Shown here one piece after another: positions 8,373 to 16,111 of a DNA stretch of 17,053 nt. The translations under genes were made by a program, and so were the position numbers. Within the stretch, counting starts at the first letter, position 1. Each line of letters opens with the position of its first letter. The notes below the pieces were generated by a model, which was not told the origin of the DNA, made no database searches, and saw only the letters and a list, made by a program, of their open reading frames with translations. This DNA is from Rhodococcus sp. IITR03 (GTDB lineage Bacteria; Actinomycetota; Actinomycetes; Mycobacteriales; Mycobacteriaceae): assembly GCA_001017865.1 (NCBI GenBank), contig LATQ01000605.1, positions 1 through 17,053 of the forward strand. Reading direction: 5' to 3'.

Positions 8373-8801
8373 ATGAACGATGACAGCGGCCCCCGCGTCG
8401 CGACGACACGCGTCGGCTGCGATGTCGTCACCGTCCGCGACATCGCGTCGAGCATCGACCGGTTCGGCGACCGCTACCTGCAGCGCGTGTTCACCCCGCA
8501 CGAGCTGGAGATGTGCACCGGATCGGGTCGCGCCCAACGCCTCGCGGCACGCTTCGCCGCGAAGGAGGCCGTCATGAAGGTCCTGCGTCCGCGTGAGCAC
8601 GCAGTTCCCTGGCGGGCCATCGAGATCCGCCGCGCGGACTGGGGCGGATGCACTGTCGTACTGGCCGGTAACGCGGCCACCCTGGCGCGAGATGAACAGG
8701 TGACCGACATTCAGGTCTCGATTTCCCACGAGCTCGAATACGCCATCGCGACGGTCGTGGCGACCCGCGTCGACGAAGCAGAAACTGGCGAACATCCATG
8801 A
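8373..8801 (+). CDS. acpS: AcpS-type 4'-phosphopantetheinyl transferase
   Basis: Transfers 4'-phosphopantetheine from CoA to the active serine of a carrier protein, making the apo protein active. Intact, 142 residues, normal for the AcpS family. Mg-binding and catalytic signatures are present: VGCDVV with D17 near the N terminus, and RLAARFAAKEAVMKVL with E65. The C-terminal VSISHELEYAIATVVA matches the conserved SHxxxYAxA motif. The start at 8373 has GAGGAG 6 nt upstream. Its stop overlaps the start of the ACP gene (ATGA at 8798), so it probably serves that carrier rather than, or in addition to, the fatty acid synthase. The symbol denotes the family; the organism probably has another AcpS for FAS. 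Confidence 0.88.
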   Translation: MNDDSGPRVATTRVGCDVVTVRDIASSIDRFGDRYLQRVFTPHELEMCTGSGRAQRLAARFAAKEAVMKVLRPREHAVPWRAIEIRRADWGGCTVVLAGNAATLARDEQVTDIQVSISHELEYAIATVVATRVDEAETGEHP

Positions 8802-9041
8802 CGGAACAGGTGATCCGCAAGGGTCCTCGGTGAGCACGCGAAGCTGTCGGTCGACAGCACGGCGCTCGATCCCGCCGCCGACCTCTACGAGCTCGGCCTG
8901 ACATCGCACGCCAGCGTGAACGTGATGCTCGCCCTCGAGGACGCCTTCGACGTCGAATTCCCCGACGAACTGCTGCGCAAGAGCACCTTCGCGAGCGTCG
9001 GCGCCATCAGGTCGGCGTTGACGGAACTGGGCGTCGCGTGA
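8798..9041 (+). CDS. Acyl (aminoacyl) carrier protein, one frameshift
   Basis: Small acidic carrier protein of about 80 residues. From about 8826 the frame reads LGEHAKLSVDSTALDP, then DLYELGLTSHASVNVMLALE, then the ACP-typical DAFDVEFPDELL and FASVGAI, ending GVA at 9041. The phosphopantetheine serine is the S of LTSHAS (about residue 36), where most ACPs have DSL. The ATG at 8798 overlaps the acpS stop and opens with MTEQVIRK but meets a stop at 8831. The frame must shift at 8819-8826 by +1 (one extra G) or -2, a sign opposite to the other shifts in the window. It lies directly before the dehydrogenase and one gene before the amino acid:CP ligase, so it is the likely acceptor for both. Confidence 0.83.
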
Positions 9042-10224
9042 CGTCCCCGTCCGCGCCCCTCACCGTCGCGGAGCATGCCGGGCTGTCGCTGCTCGCCCGT
9101 GCCGAACTCGTCGGACGCGAGAGCGCCGGCCCCGCGGCCGCCGAGGTGGATCGTGAAGGACGCTTTCCGCACGAGGCCGTCGACGCGCTGCGCGCCCACA
9201 AGCTGCTGAACTGCGCCGTCCCTGTCGATCAGGCGGGGAGGGAGCGTCCCTCGGTGAGCTGTGCGCCGTCGCCCGCATCCTCGGCCGGTACTGCGCCTCC
9301 ACCGCGATGATCTTCGCAATGCACCAGACGCAGATCCTGTCGCTGGTGCATCACTCCACCCCGGGTGTGGCGGCCTTCGTCGCCGAAGCGGTGGCGAATG
9401 ACTACCTGATCGCTTCGGCGACCACCGAACTCGGCACCGGCGGCGACGTGCGCAGCAGCGTCTGCGCCGTGGCCCGCGACGGCGACACCGTCACCCTGAC
9501 GAAGAACGCACCGGTCATCTCGTACGGCGAATACGCCGACGCGATCCTGGTGACCGCGCGTCGCACCGCCGACAGCCCGCCCAGCGACCAGGTGCTCGTC
9601 GTATGCCGACGCGACGACGTGAACCTCGAACCCACCGGCAGCTGGGACACCCTCGGACTCCGCGGCACCTGCAGTCCCGGATTCGTCCTCACTGCCACGA
9701 CGTCCGCCGATCTCGTCGTCGGCACGGCCTACGCCGAGATCTCGTCGCGCACCATGCTTCCCGTCTCGCACAGTGTGTGGTCGGCGGTGTGGCTCGGAAT
9801 CGCCGACGCGGCGATGGAGAAGGCCCGCTCGTTCGTGCGGTCGGCGGCCCGCCGCAGCCCGGGGGTCACCCCGCCCGGTGCGCTGCGACTCGCCGAAGCA
9901 GCCGCCGTGCACCAGCAGTTCTCCGATCTCGTCGCCGGGTCCGCCGCCCGGTTCGACGCAGCCGCGTCGGCGCAGGAGGAATCGATGTCGAGCATGGGTT
10001 TCTCGCTCGCCATGAACAACCTCAAGGTCACCGCGTCCACGCTCGTCGTGGATCTGGTGAACCGCGCGATGCTCATCTGCGGGATCGCCGGATACCGCGA
10101 GGATTCGCAGTACTCGCTCGGCCGCCACCTGCGCGACGCGCACGGCGCCGCCGTGATGGTCAACAACGACCGCATCATGAACAACTCGGCCCAGTTGTCG
10201 ATCGCCTACCGGGGGACGCTGTGA
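9038..10224 (+). CDS. Acyl-CoA/acyl-ACP dehydrogenase-like flavoprotein, one frameshift
   Basis: Flavoprotein of the acyl-CoA dehydrogenase superfamily, about 395 residues after repair. The N-terminal helical domain starts SPSAPLTVAEHAGLSLLARA. The mid region ASATTELGTGGDVRSS is the flavin- and substrate-binding strand where the family has the TExxxGSD motif. The C-terminal helical domain ends with RHLRDAHGAAVMVNNDRIM. The usual YEGT active-site segment after RDA reads VNNDR, without the Glu of short- and medium-chain enzymes. GTG 9038 overlaps the ACP stop (GTGA). The frame breaks at GG 9232-9233; one G restores VDQGGEGASLGELC. In this setting it probably oxidises the carrier-bound aminoacyl group, as such enzymes do on prolyl-S-PCP in pyrrole pathways; that is inference, and acyl-CoA substrates remain possible. 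Confidence 0.82.
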
Positions 10225-11177
10225 CAAGTACAGCCATTACCAGCGCCGCAACCGACGAGCTGTCCGAACTCGAGCGCGCCCGCCTCGACTTCCAGCAGCA
10301 GCTGCTCGAGGCCGAACTGCTCGTGGAGACCGGTGTTCCCGGCCTCTACGGACGCTCGGGTGTCTTCGAGGACATCGTCGACGGCATCGACCGCGTGGTG
10401 GTCGCGGCGGGTCCGGGCCGGGCGGCCACGCGCCTGCGTTTCCCTCCGGTCTTTCCGCGGACGAGCTTCGAGCGCACCGACTACATCGCCTCCTTCCCGC
10501 ACCTGACCGGAGCGGTGAACACCTTCGCGGGCAGCAACGCCGAGCACGCCGAACTGCTCGCCGCGCGGTCGCGGGGAGAGGCGTGGGATCCGTGGCTCGA
10601 ACCCGCCGACACCGTGCTCGTCTCCGCCGCATGTCATCCCGCTTACTCGCGGTACACCGGCACGCTGCGCGAGGGTGGCGAACTGCTCGACGTCCTCGGT
10701 TACTGCTTCCGGCACGAACCTGCCGTCGACCCCGCTCGCATGCAGGCCTTCCGCATGCACGAGTTCGTGCGCATCGGCACCGAGAACGATGCTGCGCAGC
10801 ATCGTGATTTCTGGGTGGAGCGAGGACTCGAGGTGCTCGGCTCTCTGGGTCTCGACGCGACCGCCGTGCCCGCCAACGATCCTTTCTTCGGACGGGCCGG
10901 GCGCATGCTGGCCGTCAACCAGCGCACCGAGAACCTCAAGACCGAGCTGACCGTCCGGCTCTACGGCGACCTCGACGACGGCACCGCCGTGGTCTCGTGC
11001 AACTGCCATCGCGAGCACTTCGGCGAGACCTTCGAGATCCGCACCGCCGACGGCGAAGTCGCGCACAGCGCGTGCGTCGGATTCGGCATGGAGCGGATCG
11101 CCCTGGCACTGCTGCGGACCCACGGGCTCGACGTCGACCGCTGGCCCGCTTCGGTACGCGACAGGCTGTTCCCGTGA
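10221..11177 (+). CDS. Amino acid:[carrier protein] ligase (class II aaRS-like)
   Basis: Intact, 318 residues. Matches the catalytic core of archaeal-type seryl-tRNA synthetase with no tRNA-binding domain. Such proteins, described from Bradyrhizobium and Agrobacterium, adenylate a small amino acid (glycine or alanine in the tested cases) and load it on the phosphopantetheine of a carrier protein. Motif 2 is seen in FRMHEFVRIGTEND (about 176-191) and motif 3 in SACVGFGMERIALALL (about 283-298, with R292). The three zinc ligands expected from the family map to C138 (AACHPAY), E181 and C285. GTG 10221 overlaps the dehydrogenase stop as GTGA. An upstream in-frame extension to 9603 is only a shadow of the dehydrogenase gene. 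The amino acid used cannot be told from sequence alone. Confidence 0.88.
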   Translation: MTSTAITSAATDELSELERARLDFQQQLLEAELLVETGVPGLYGRSGVFEDIVDGIDRVVVAAGPGRAATRLRFPPVFPRTSFERTDYIASFPHLTGAVNTFAGSNAEHAELLAARSRGEAWDPWLEPADTVLVSAACHPAYSRYTGTLREGGELLDVLGYCFRHEPAVDPARMQAFRMHEFVRIGTENDAAQHRDFWVERGLEVLGSLGLDATAVPANDPFFGRAGRMLAVNQRTENLKTELTVRLYGDLDDGTAVVSCNCHREHFGETFEIRTADGEVAHSACVGFGMERIALALLRTHGLDVDRWPASVRDRLFP

Positions 11178-12132
11178 GCGATCGGCTCATCGACGTCCGC
11201 GTCGACGGGTACTCACCGCACTTCGTGCACGCTGCCGACCGGATCTGGACCGAGACCAACTGCTATGTCGACCTGTGGGTCGAGGTGCTGCATTCGCTCG
11301 GCCACGATCCGGTCCCCGCGGCCGCGTGCGCGTTCTCGGCGCGGTTCGACGGCGCCCAGTGGACCTTCCTCAAGTTCCGTCCCGAGGACCTGTTGGCGCT
11401 GTACGGGATCGACGTCGCGGAGATGAACGTCTGGCGCCGTCCGGTGGATCACCTCGAGGACAACGCCGCCGCCGGTCTGTTGTCGACGATCGAGGTGGAC
11501 GCCTTCTGGCTGCCCGACACCGAGGGCACCGGATACCGGGAGAGTCGTTCGAAGACGACGATCGTGCCCAACGTCATCGACCGCGACACCGAGACGCTCG
11601 AGTACTTCCACAACAGCGGCTATCACGTCCTCACCGGTGAGGACTTCCGCGGAGTGTTCGGCCTCGACGAACCGGTGCCCACCTGGCCTCCCTATCTCGA
11701 ACAGGTGCGCCTCGACGCGGCCCAACCGCAGCGTGATGCCTTCGACACGATGGTGTTCCGGCATCTGCGCATGCGTGCGGACTCGAATCCGGTGCGCGAA
11801 CTCGGGAAGCGGGTGCTCGCCGACATCGACTCGATCCGCACCGGCGGGATGGACGTCTTCCATCCGTGGACGTTCGGGGTGCTCCGCCAGTGCGGTGCCA
11901 CGGCCGAACTCGCCGCGGACGTGAGCGTCTACATGGACCGTCGCGGATATCCCGGTGCGGCCGCCGCAGCCGACGGATTCCGCGCGGTCGCCGAGGGTGC
12001 CAAGAGCGTGCAGTTCCGGATGGCGCGTGCGGCACGTGGCCGCAGCGTCGATCCCGGCGACCAGTTGACGGCGATGGCCGACGCTGGGAGGACGCCATGG
12101 CGACCGTCGTCCGCGCCGCCGGGGTGCGGTGA
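11174..12132 (+). CDS. DUF1839 family protein, putative aminoacyl transferase, one frameshift
   Basis: About 319 residues, with the conserved DUF1839 pattern: TETNCYVDLWVEVLHSLGHD (residues 26-45), DGAQWTFLKF (59-68), LLALYGIDVAEMNVWRR (73-89), VDAFWLPDTEGTGYR (108-122) and YFHNSGYHVL (144-153). No verified function known to me. The early Cys30 followed by an amphipathic helix, then a strand ending VDxxxLP, resembles the papain-like N-terminal domain of BtrH, which moves an acyl group from a carrier protein to an aminoglycoside. This is my own pattern match. GTG 11174 overlaps the ligase stop (GTGA). The frame breaks near 12084; one added base gives ADAWEDAMATVVRAAGVR and the stop at 12130-12132. 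Cytosolic, with no signal peptide or membrane segment. Confidence 0.82.
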
Positions 12133-12147
12133 CGGGACTCGACTCGT

Positions 12148-14633
12148 ATGGATCTCCTGCACGATGCGCGATGGCGGTGTCTCCCTATCGCTCCTGGGTC
12201 GGTCGAGCATCCCGGCGACCTTCCGGAGGACGATTGTTGGTTGCCGGTCCGCATACCCGGGACGGCGGCAGGCGCGATTCGGGAGACCGACGGAGTCGCG
12301 GCGGCCCGGGCGTCGTCACCCGACAGCGACGACTGGTGGTTCGTCACCGACGTCGAGGTGTCCGGCGACGGACCGTGGCATCTGACCTTCGACGGGCTCG
12401 CGACCCTCGCGGAGGTATGGGTCGACGGGACATGCGTCGCGACGTCGGAATCGATGTTCGCGCCGCTGACCGTCGTCCTCGACCGCCTGCCGTCGACTAC
12501 GCGGATCGCGATCGGTGTGCCTCGCTCGAGGCTGCACTCCGCAAGCGTCGGCCGCGCGGACGGTGGCGCTCGTCGCTCGTATCGGCCCAGGGATTGCGGT
12601 GGTTCCGCACCACGATGCTCGGGCGCGCCCCGGTCTACGCGGGAGCTCCGGCACCGGTCGGACCGTGGCGCCCTGTTCGTCTCGTCGATTCCGGCGAACC
12701 CGTCGTGCTGGGACGCGGGATACGAACGCGTGTACGCGGATCCGACGGGATCGTCGACGTCGATCTCGTGCTGGCAGGAGCCGTCGTCTCCGAGGTCGCT
12801 GTGGAGATCGGCGGGGCGGCGGCGCACGCCCGGCCCGAATACGGGCCCGACGGGACAGCGCGCGTGCGGATGCAGGTGACGCTCCCCGAGGTGCAGCGGT
12901 GGTGGCCGCATACCTACGGCGACCCGAACCTGTACGCGGCACACATCCTCTTGGACGGGCATCGGATGGAACCGGGCACTATCGGTTTCCGATCGGTGGA
13001 GCAAATTTCGGGCGACGGATTCGGCCTGCGGATCAACGACGTCGACATCTTCTGCCGCGGACTGGTGTGGACACCGACCGACCCGATCACCTTGAACGAC
13101 TCGGCCGGAACCCGGCGCATCCTCGAACGCTGCGTGTCGGCGGGCGTGGACACGATCCGCATCCCCGGCACGATGGTCTACGAGGACGACGAGTTCTACT
13201 CGGCGTGTGCCGAACTGGGCATCATGGTGTGGCAGGACGTCATGCTCGCCACGACCGATCCACCCGACGACCCGCACTTCCGCTCGCTGCTCGAGGACGA
13301 GGTCCGTGCACTGGCGCGCCGATGGGGCGGAAACCCGGCACCCGTCGTGATGTGCGGAGGCAGCGAGACCGAGCAGCAACCGGCCATGCTCGGTCTGACG
13401 GAGACATCCATCCCGGCACTCGACGACTGGTTGCCTGCGATCGTCGACCGCGAGTTACCGGGCACGGTGTGGGTGTCGTCGTCACCGTCCGCACCCCCGG
13501 GTAGCGACGCACTGTCGATCGCGGTGGGTTCGGGTGTGGCGCACTACTTCGGTGTCGGGGGTTACCGTCGTCCTCTCGCCGATGTGCGCGCTGCCGGCGT
13601 GCGCTTCGCCGCCGAATGCCTCGCTTTCTCGATTCCACCCTCCGACACGGCGATCGAGACTGCGTTCGGCAGTGTGAATGTCGCCGGTCACCATCCGCGG
13701 TGGAAGTCGGTTGTGCCGCGCGACAACGGCGCGTCGTGGGACTTCGAGGACGTACGAGACCACTATGTGCGCACGCTCTTCGGGGTCGACCCCGCCGAGG
13801 TGCGGTGGTCCGACCCCGCGCGGTATCTCGCGCTCGGGCGGGTGGCGATCTGCGAAGCGTTCACCGAGGTGCTGCAGTACTGGCGACGGTCCGGATCAGG
13901 ATGTTGCGGTGCCCTGATCCTGTCCGCCCGCGACCTGCAGCCGGGTGCCGGATGGGGCGTGCTCGACGCCGACGGGAACCCGAAGGCTCCGTGGTGGGTG
14001 CTGGCCCGGGTGTTCGCGCCCGTCACCGTCCTCCTCACCGACGACGGCCTCGACGGCCTGCGTGTGGACGCCATCAACGACACCGCCGACGTTCTCGACG
14101 TCACGCTGCAGTTGCAGGCCCACACCCCCTCGGGTGCGGTACCGGTGGACGTGTCCGTGCCGCTGCATCTCGCCCCGCACGAGACCCGGGTGATCTCGTG
14201 GGCATCGGTGACGGGCGGTTTCACCGATGTCAATTTTGCGTATCGATTCGGGCCGCGCACTTTCGACACGGCGACCGCCCGGTTGGTGGATCACGCCGGT
14301 GCGGTGCTGGCGGAGTCGGTGCATCTCGTGGGCGGTCCGGCACGGCCCGTCGAGCGCGGAATCGGTCTCACGGCGACCGCTCGACCCGTCCCGGACGGGT
14401 GGAGCGTGGAGGTGCGAACCGAGGGTGCGGCGCAGTACGTGCACCTCGACGTCAACGGCGGTGACCTGGAGGATTCCTGGTTCCACCTGCCTCCCGGAGG
14501 TTCTCGCACGATCACCGTGCGGGCCTGTGATCCGGCCGCGACGCCGATCGGTCGGGTGGGGGCATCGAACTCGGCCACGAGCGTGCCGATCCGGGTGCTT
14601 CCCGCCTCCGACGGCCACGAGGTCGAGGGGTAG
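12148..14633 (+). CDS. GH2 family glycosidase (beta-mannosidase-like), one frameshift
   Basis: About 828 residues after repair, the size of GH2 beta-mannosidases and exo-glucosaminidases. The N-terminal sugar-binding beta-sandwich shows WLPVRIPGTAAGAIRE and WWFVTDVEV. The central part shows WWPHTYGDPNLY, then RIPGTMVYEDDEFYSACAEL and GIMVWQDVMLA of the TIM barrel. The acid/base Glu is E407 in VMCGGSETE (codon 13365-13367). The nucleophile is very probably E490 in RFAAECLAFSIPP (codon 13614-13616). C-terminal beta-sandwich domains follow. The frame breaks at CC 12520-12521; one C gives IGVPSLEAALRK. ATG 12148 has GGGA about 10 nt upstream; a GTG at 12129 overlaps the DUF1839 stop but is in the wrong frame. 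There is no signal peptide, unusual for a polysaccharide-degrading enzyme, so the substrate is probably an internal glycoside. Exact sugar unknown. Confidence 0.85.
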
Positions 14634-14752
14634 CTTCCCGAGGCTCCCGGCGGGGCGGTGTGTGGCGCGCCGAAATCGACAGGTGCATATCGGGCATCGA
14701 CGGGGTATATGTATCTCCCAAGGGTCGCTCACCCGATTTGCACCTTCTGTAC

Positions 14753-14767
14753 GGTGCCGGTGGCACC
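14753..14767. repeat. Short inverted repeat upstream of the small ORF
   Basis: GGTGCC-GGT-GGCACC, a perfect 6-bp dyad, 28 bp before the ATG of the 54-codon ORF and about 120 bp after the GH2 stop. It could be an operator or a weak hairpin. The rest of 14634-14795 shows a short AT-rich patch (TATATGTAT, about 14706-14714) that may be promoter DNA, and nothing else that I can support. Confidence 0.4.
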
Positions 14768-14795
14768 TCTCCCCGCCTTCCGAGAGGAGATCGAC

Positions 14796-14960
14796 ATGGC
14801 GATCCGCTCCACGTCGCAGATGGGTGCCTCGCGCACCGCTTCGTCCACTCGCCGTCCTGCCCGGACAGAGCAGGACGGACCGTCCTTCACCGAGGTCATC
14901 CACTCGCAGCTGTTCTCGAACTACCAGGTGCCTCGCGGACAGGTACAGCGCAGCGCCTGA
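14796..14960 (+). CDS. Small hypothetical protein (54 aa)
   Basis: An ATG with a strong purine-rich ribosome site (GAGAGGAG, 14783-14790) opens a 54-codon frame ending TGA at 14958-14960. The product is basic in its N-terminal half, rich in Ser, Arg and Thr (SQMGASRTASSTRRPAR), then has FTEVIHSQLFSNYQVPRGQV. No membrane segment, Cys pair or recognisable RiPP leader. It lies alone between the GH2 gene and the MDR oxidoreductase. I do not recognise the family. The good ribosome site and ordinary codon use favour a real gene over chance. Confidence 0.55.
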   Translation: MAIRSTSQMGASRTASSTRRPARTEQDGPSFTEVIHSQLFSNYQVPRGQVQRSA

Positions 14961-15047
14961 CCGAGAGACTCTCCGGCCCGACATCGTGCCTGCCGGAGTG
15001 CCCGCGCGCAGCGTTCAGGACACCTGCGCGTGCGGCACACTGTCGGC

Positions 15048-16078
15048 ATGAGTGAAGCCACCACGAGTCAGAGCACCCGCATCGTTCTCGCGTCGCGTCC
15101 GGAGGGGGCGCCCACCGCCGACAACTTCCGTTTCGAGACGGTGGATCTGCCGGAGGTCGGCGACGGCCAGATCCACCTGCGCGTCGTCTACCTGTCCCTC
15201 GACCCGTACATGCGCGGTCGGATGAGCACCGCGAAGTCGTATGCCGCGCACGTCGAACTCGGGGACGTGATGGTCGCCGGAACGGTGTGCCAGGTCGTCG
15301 AATCGCGGTACGACGGTCTCGAGCCGGGCGATTACGTCCTGGCCGGAGCCGGCTGGCAGTCGCACGCCGTCCTCGACGGCTCCACCGTGCGCAAGCTCGA
15401 TCCGCAGGCCGCGCCGATCTCCACCGCGGTGGGCGTGCTCGGAATGCCCGGCTTCACAGCCTATTCCGGACTCCTGAAGATCGGGCAGCCGAAGGAGGGC
15501 GAGACCGTTGTGGTCGCTGCCGCCACCGGGCCGGTGGGATCGGCCGTGGGCAGATCGCGAAGCTGAAGGCGCCCGCGCGGTCGGTATCGCCGGCGGACCG
15601 GAGAAGTGCCGCGCACTGATCGAGGAGTTCGGTTTCGACGCGGCGATCGACCACCGCGACCCGAACTTCCCCGACAAGCTGGCGGAGGCGGTGCCCGACG
15701 GCATCGACGTGTACTTCGAGAACGTCGGCGGCCCCGTCCAGGAAGCGGTGTGGCCCTTGCTCAACACCTATGCGCGGATCCCGGTGTGCGGCCTGGTCGC
15801 GCAGTACAACGGCGCGGATCTGAACCGCACGGACCGCCTTCCGGGACTGTTCAATTCGATCCTCACCAAGAGCCTCACGATCCGCGGTTTCATCCAGAGC
15901 GAGTTCGTGAAGGAGATGTACGGCGACTTCCTACGTGAGGCCTCTGCATGGGTCCGCGATGGAAAGCTCAAGTATCGCGAGGACATCGTCGACGGACTCG
16001 AGAACGCCCCGGAGGCGTTCATCGGCATGCTCGAAGGAAGAACTTCGGAAGATGCTCGTGCGGGTCGCGCCGGAGTGA
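15048..16078 (+). CDS. MDR-family NADP-dependent oxidoreductase (CurA/PTGR-like), four frameshifts
   Basis: Zinc-independent medium-chain reductase, about 344 residues after repair, of the group that reduces alpha,beta-unsaturated ketones or acts as quinone-type reductases with NADPH. Signatures: YLSLDPYMRGRM near the N terminus, GMPGFTAYSGL before the cofactor domain, AATGPVGSAVGQIAKLKG as the NADPH-binding turn, VYFENVGGPV, and the C-terminal KYREDIVDGLENAPEAFIGMLEG. ATG 15048 is chosen over GTG 15030 because it begins MSEATTSQSTRIVL, typical of the family. The frame breaks at 15548-15550, 15568-15569, 16038-16039 and 16049-16050. Each is repaired by one base in a G or A run, the last two giving GKNFGKMLVRVAPE and the stop at 16076-16078. 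Substrate unknown; no strong link to the carrier operon. Confidence 0.85.
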
Positions 16079-16111
16079 CGGACACCGGTCCACCCTCCGG
16101 CGCCGGCCGCG

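Noticed and set aside
9603..11177. Long open frame of 524 codons covering the ligase plus an upstream extension
   Set aside because: The first ~206 codons overlap the intact dehydrogenase in another frame and are Arg/Pro-rich shadow sequence; the ligase starts at GTG 10221 with a GTGA overlap.
10221..11177. Reading the ligase as a genuine seryl-tRNA synthetase
   Set aside because: 318 residues is only the catalytic core; the N-terminal tRNA-binding domain is missing and the gene is coupled to an ACP and PPTase.
13896..14984. 362-codon minus-strand frame under the GH2 gene
   Set aside because: Antisense to conserved GH2 C-terminal domains, rich in Arg, Gly and His, without ribosome site or motif.
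14660..15055. Longer frames overlapping the 54-codon ORF (14658 and 14660 starts)
   Set aside because: Starts lack ribosome sites and their sequence has no sensible composition; only the ATG at 14796 has a good Shine-Dalgarno.
16097..16106. CCGGCGCCGG palindrome between the convergent MDR and doxX-like genes as a bidirectional terminator
   Set aside because: Only 10 bp with no loop; expected by chance in DNA of this GC content.
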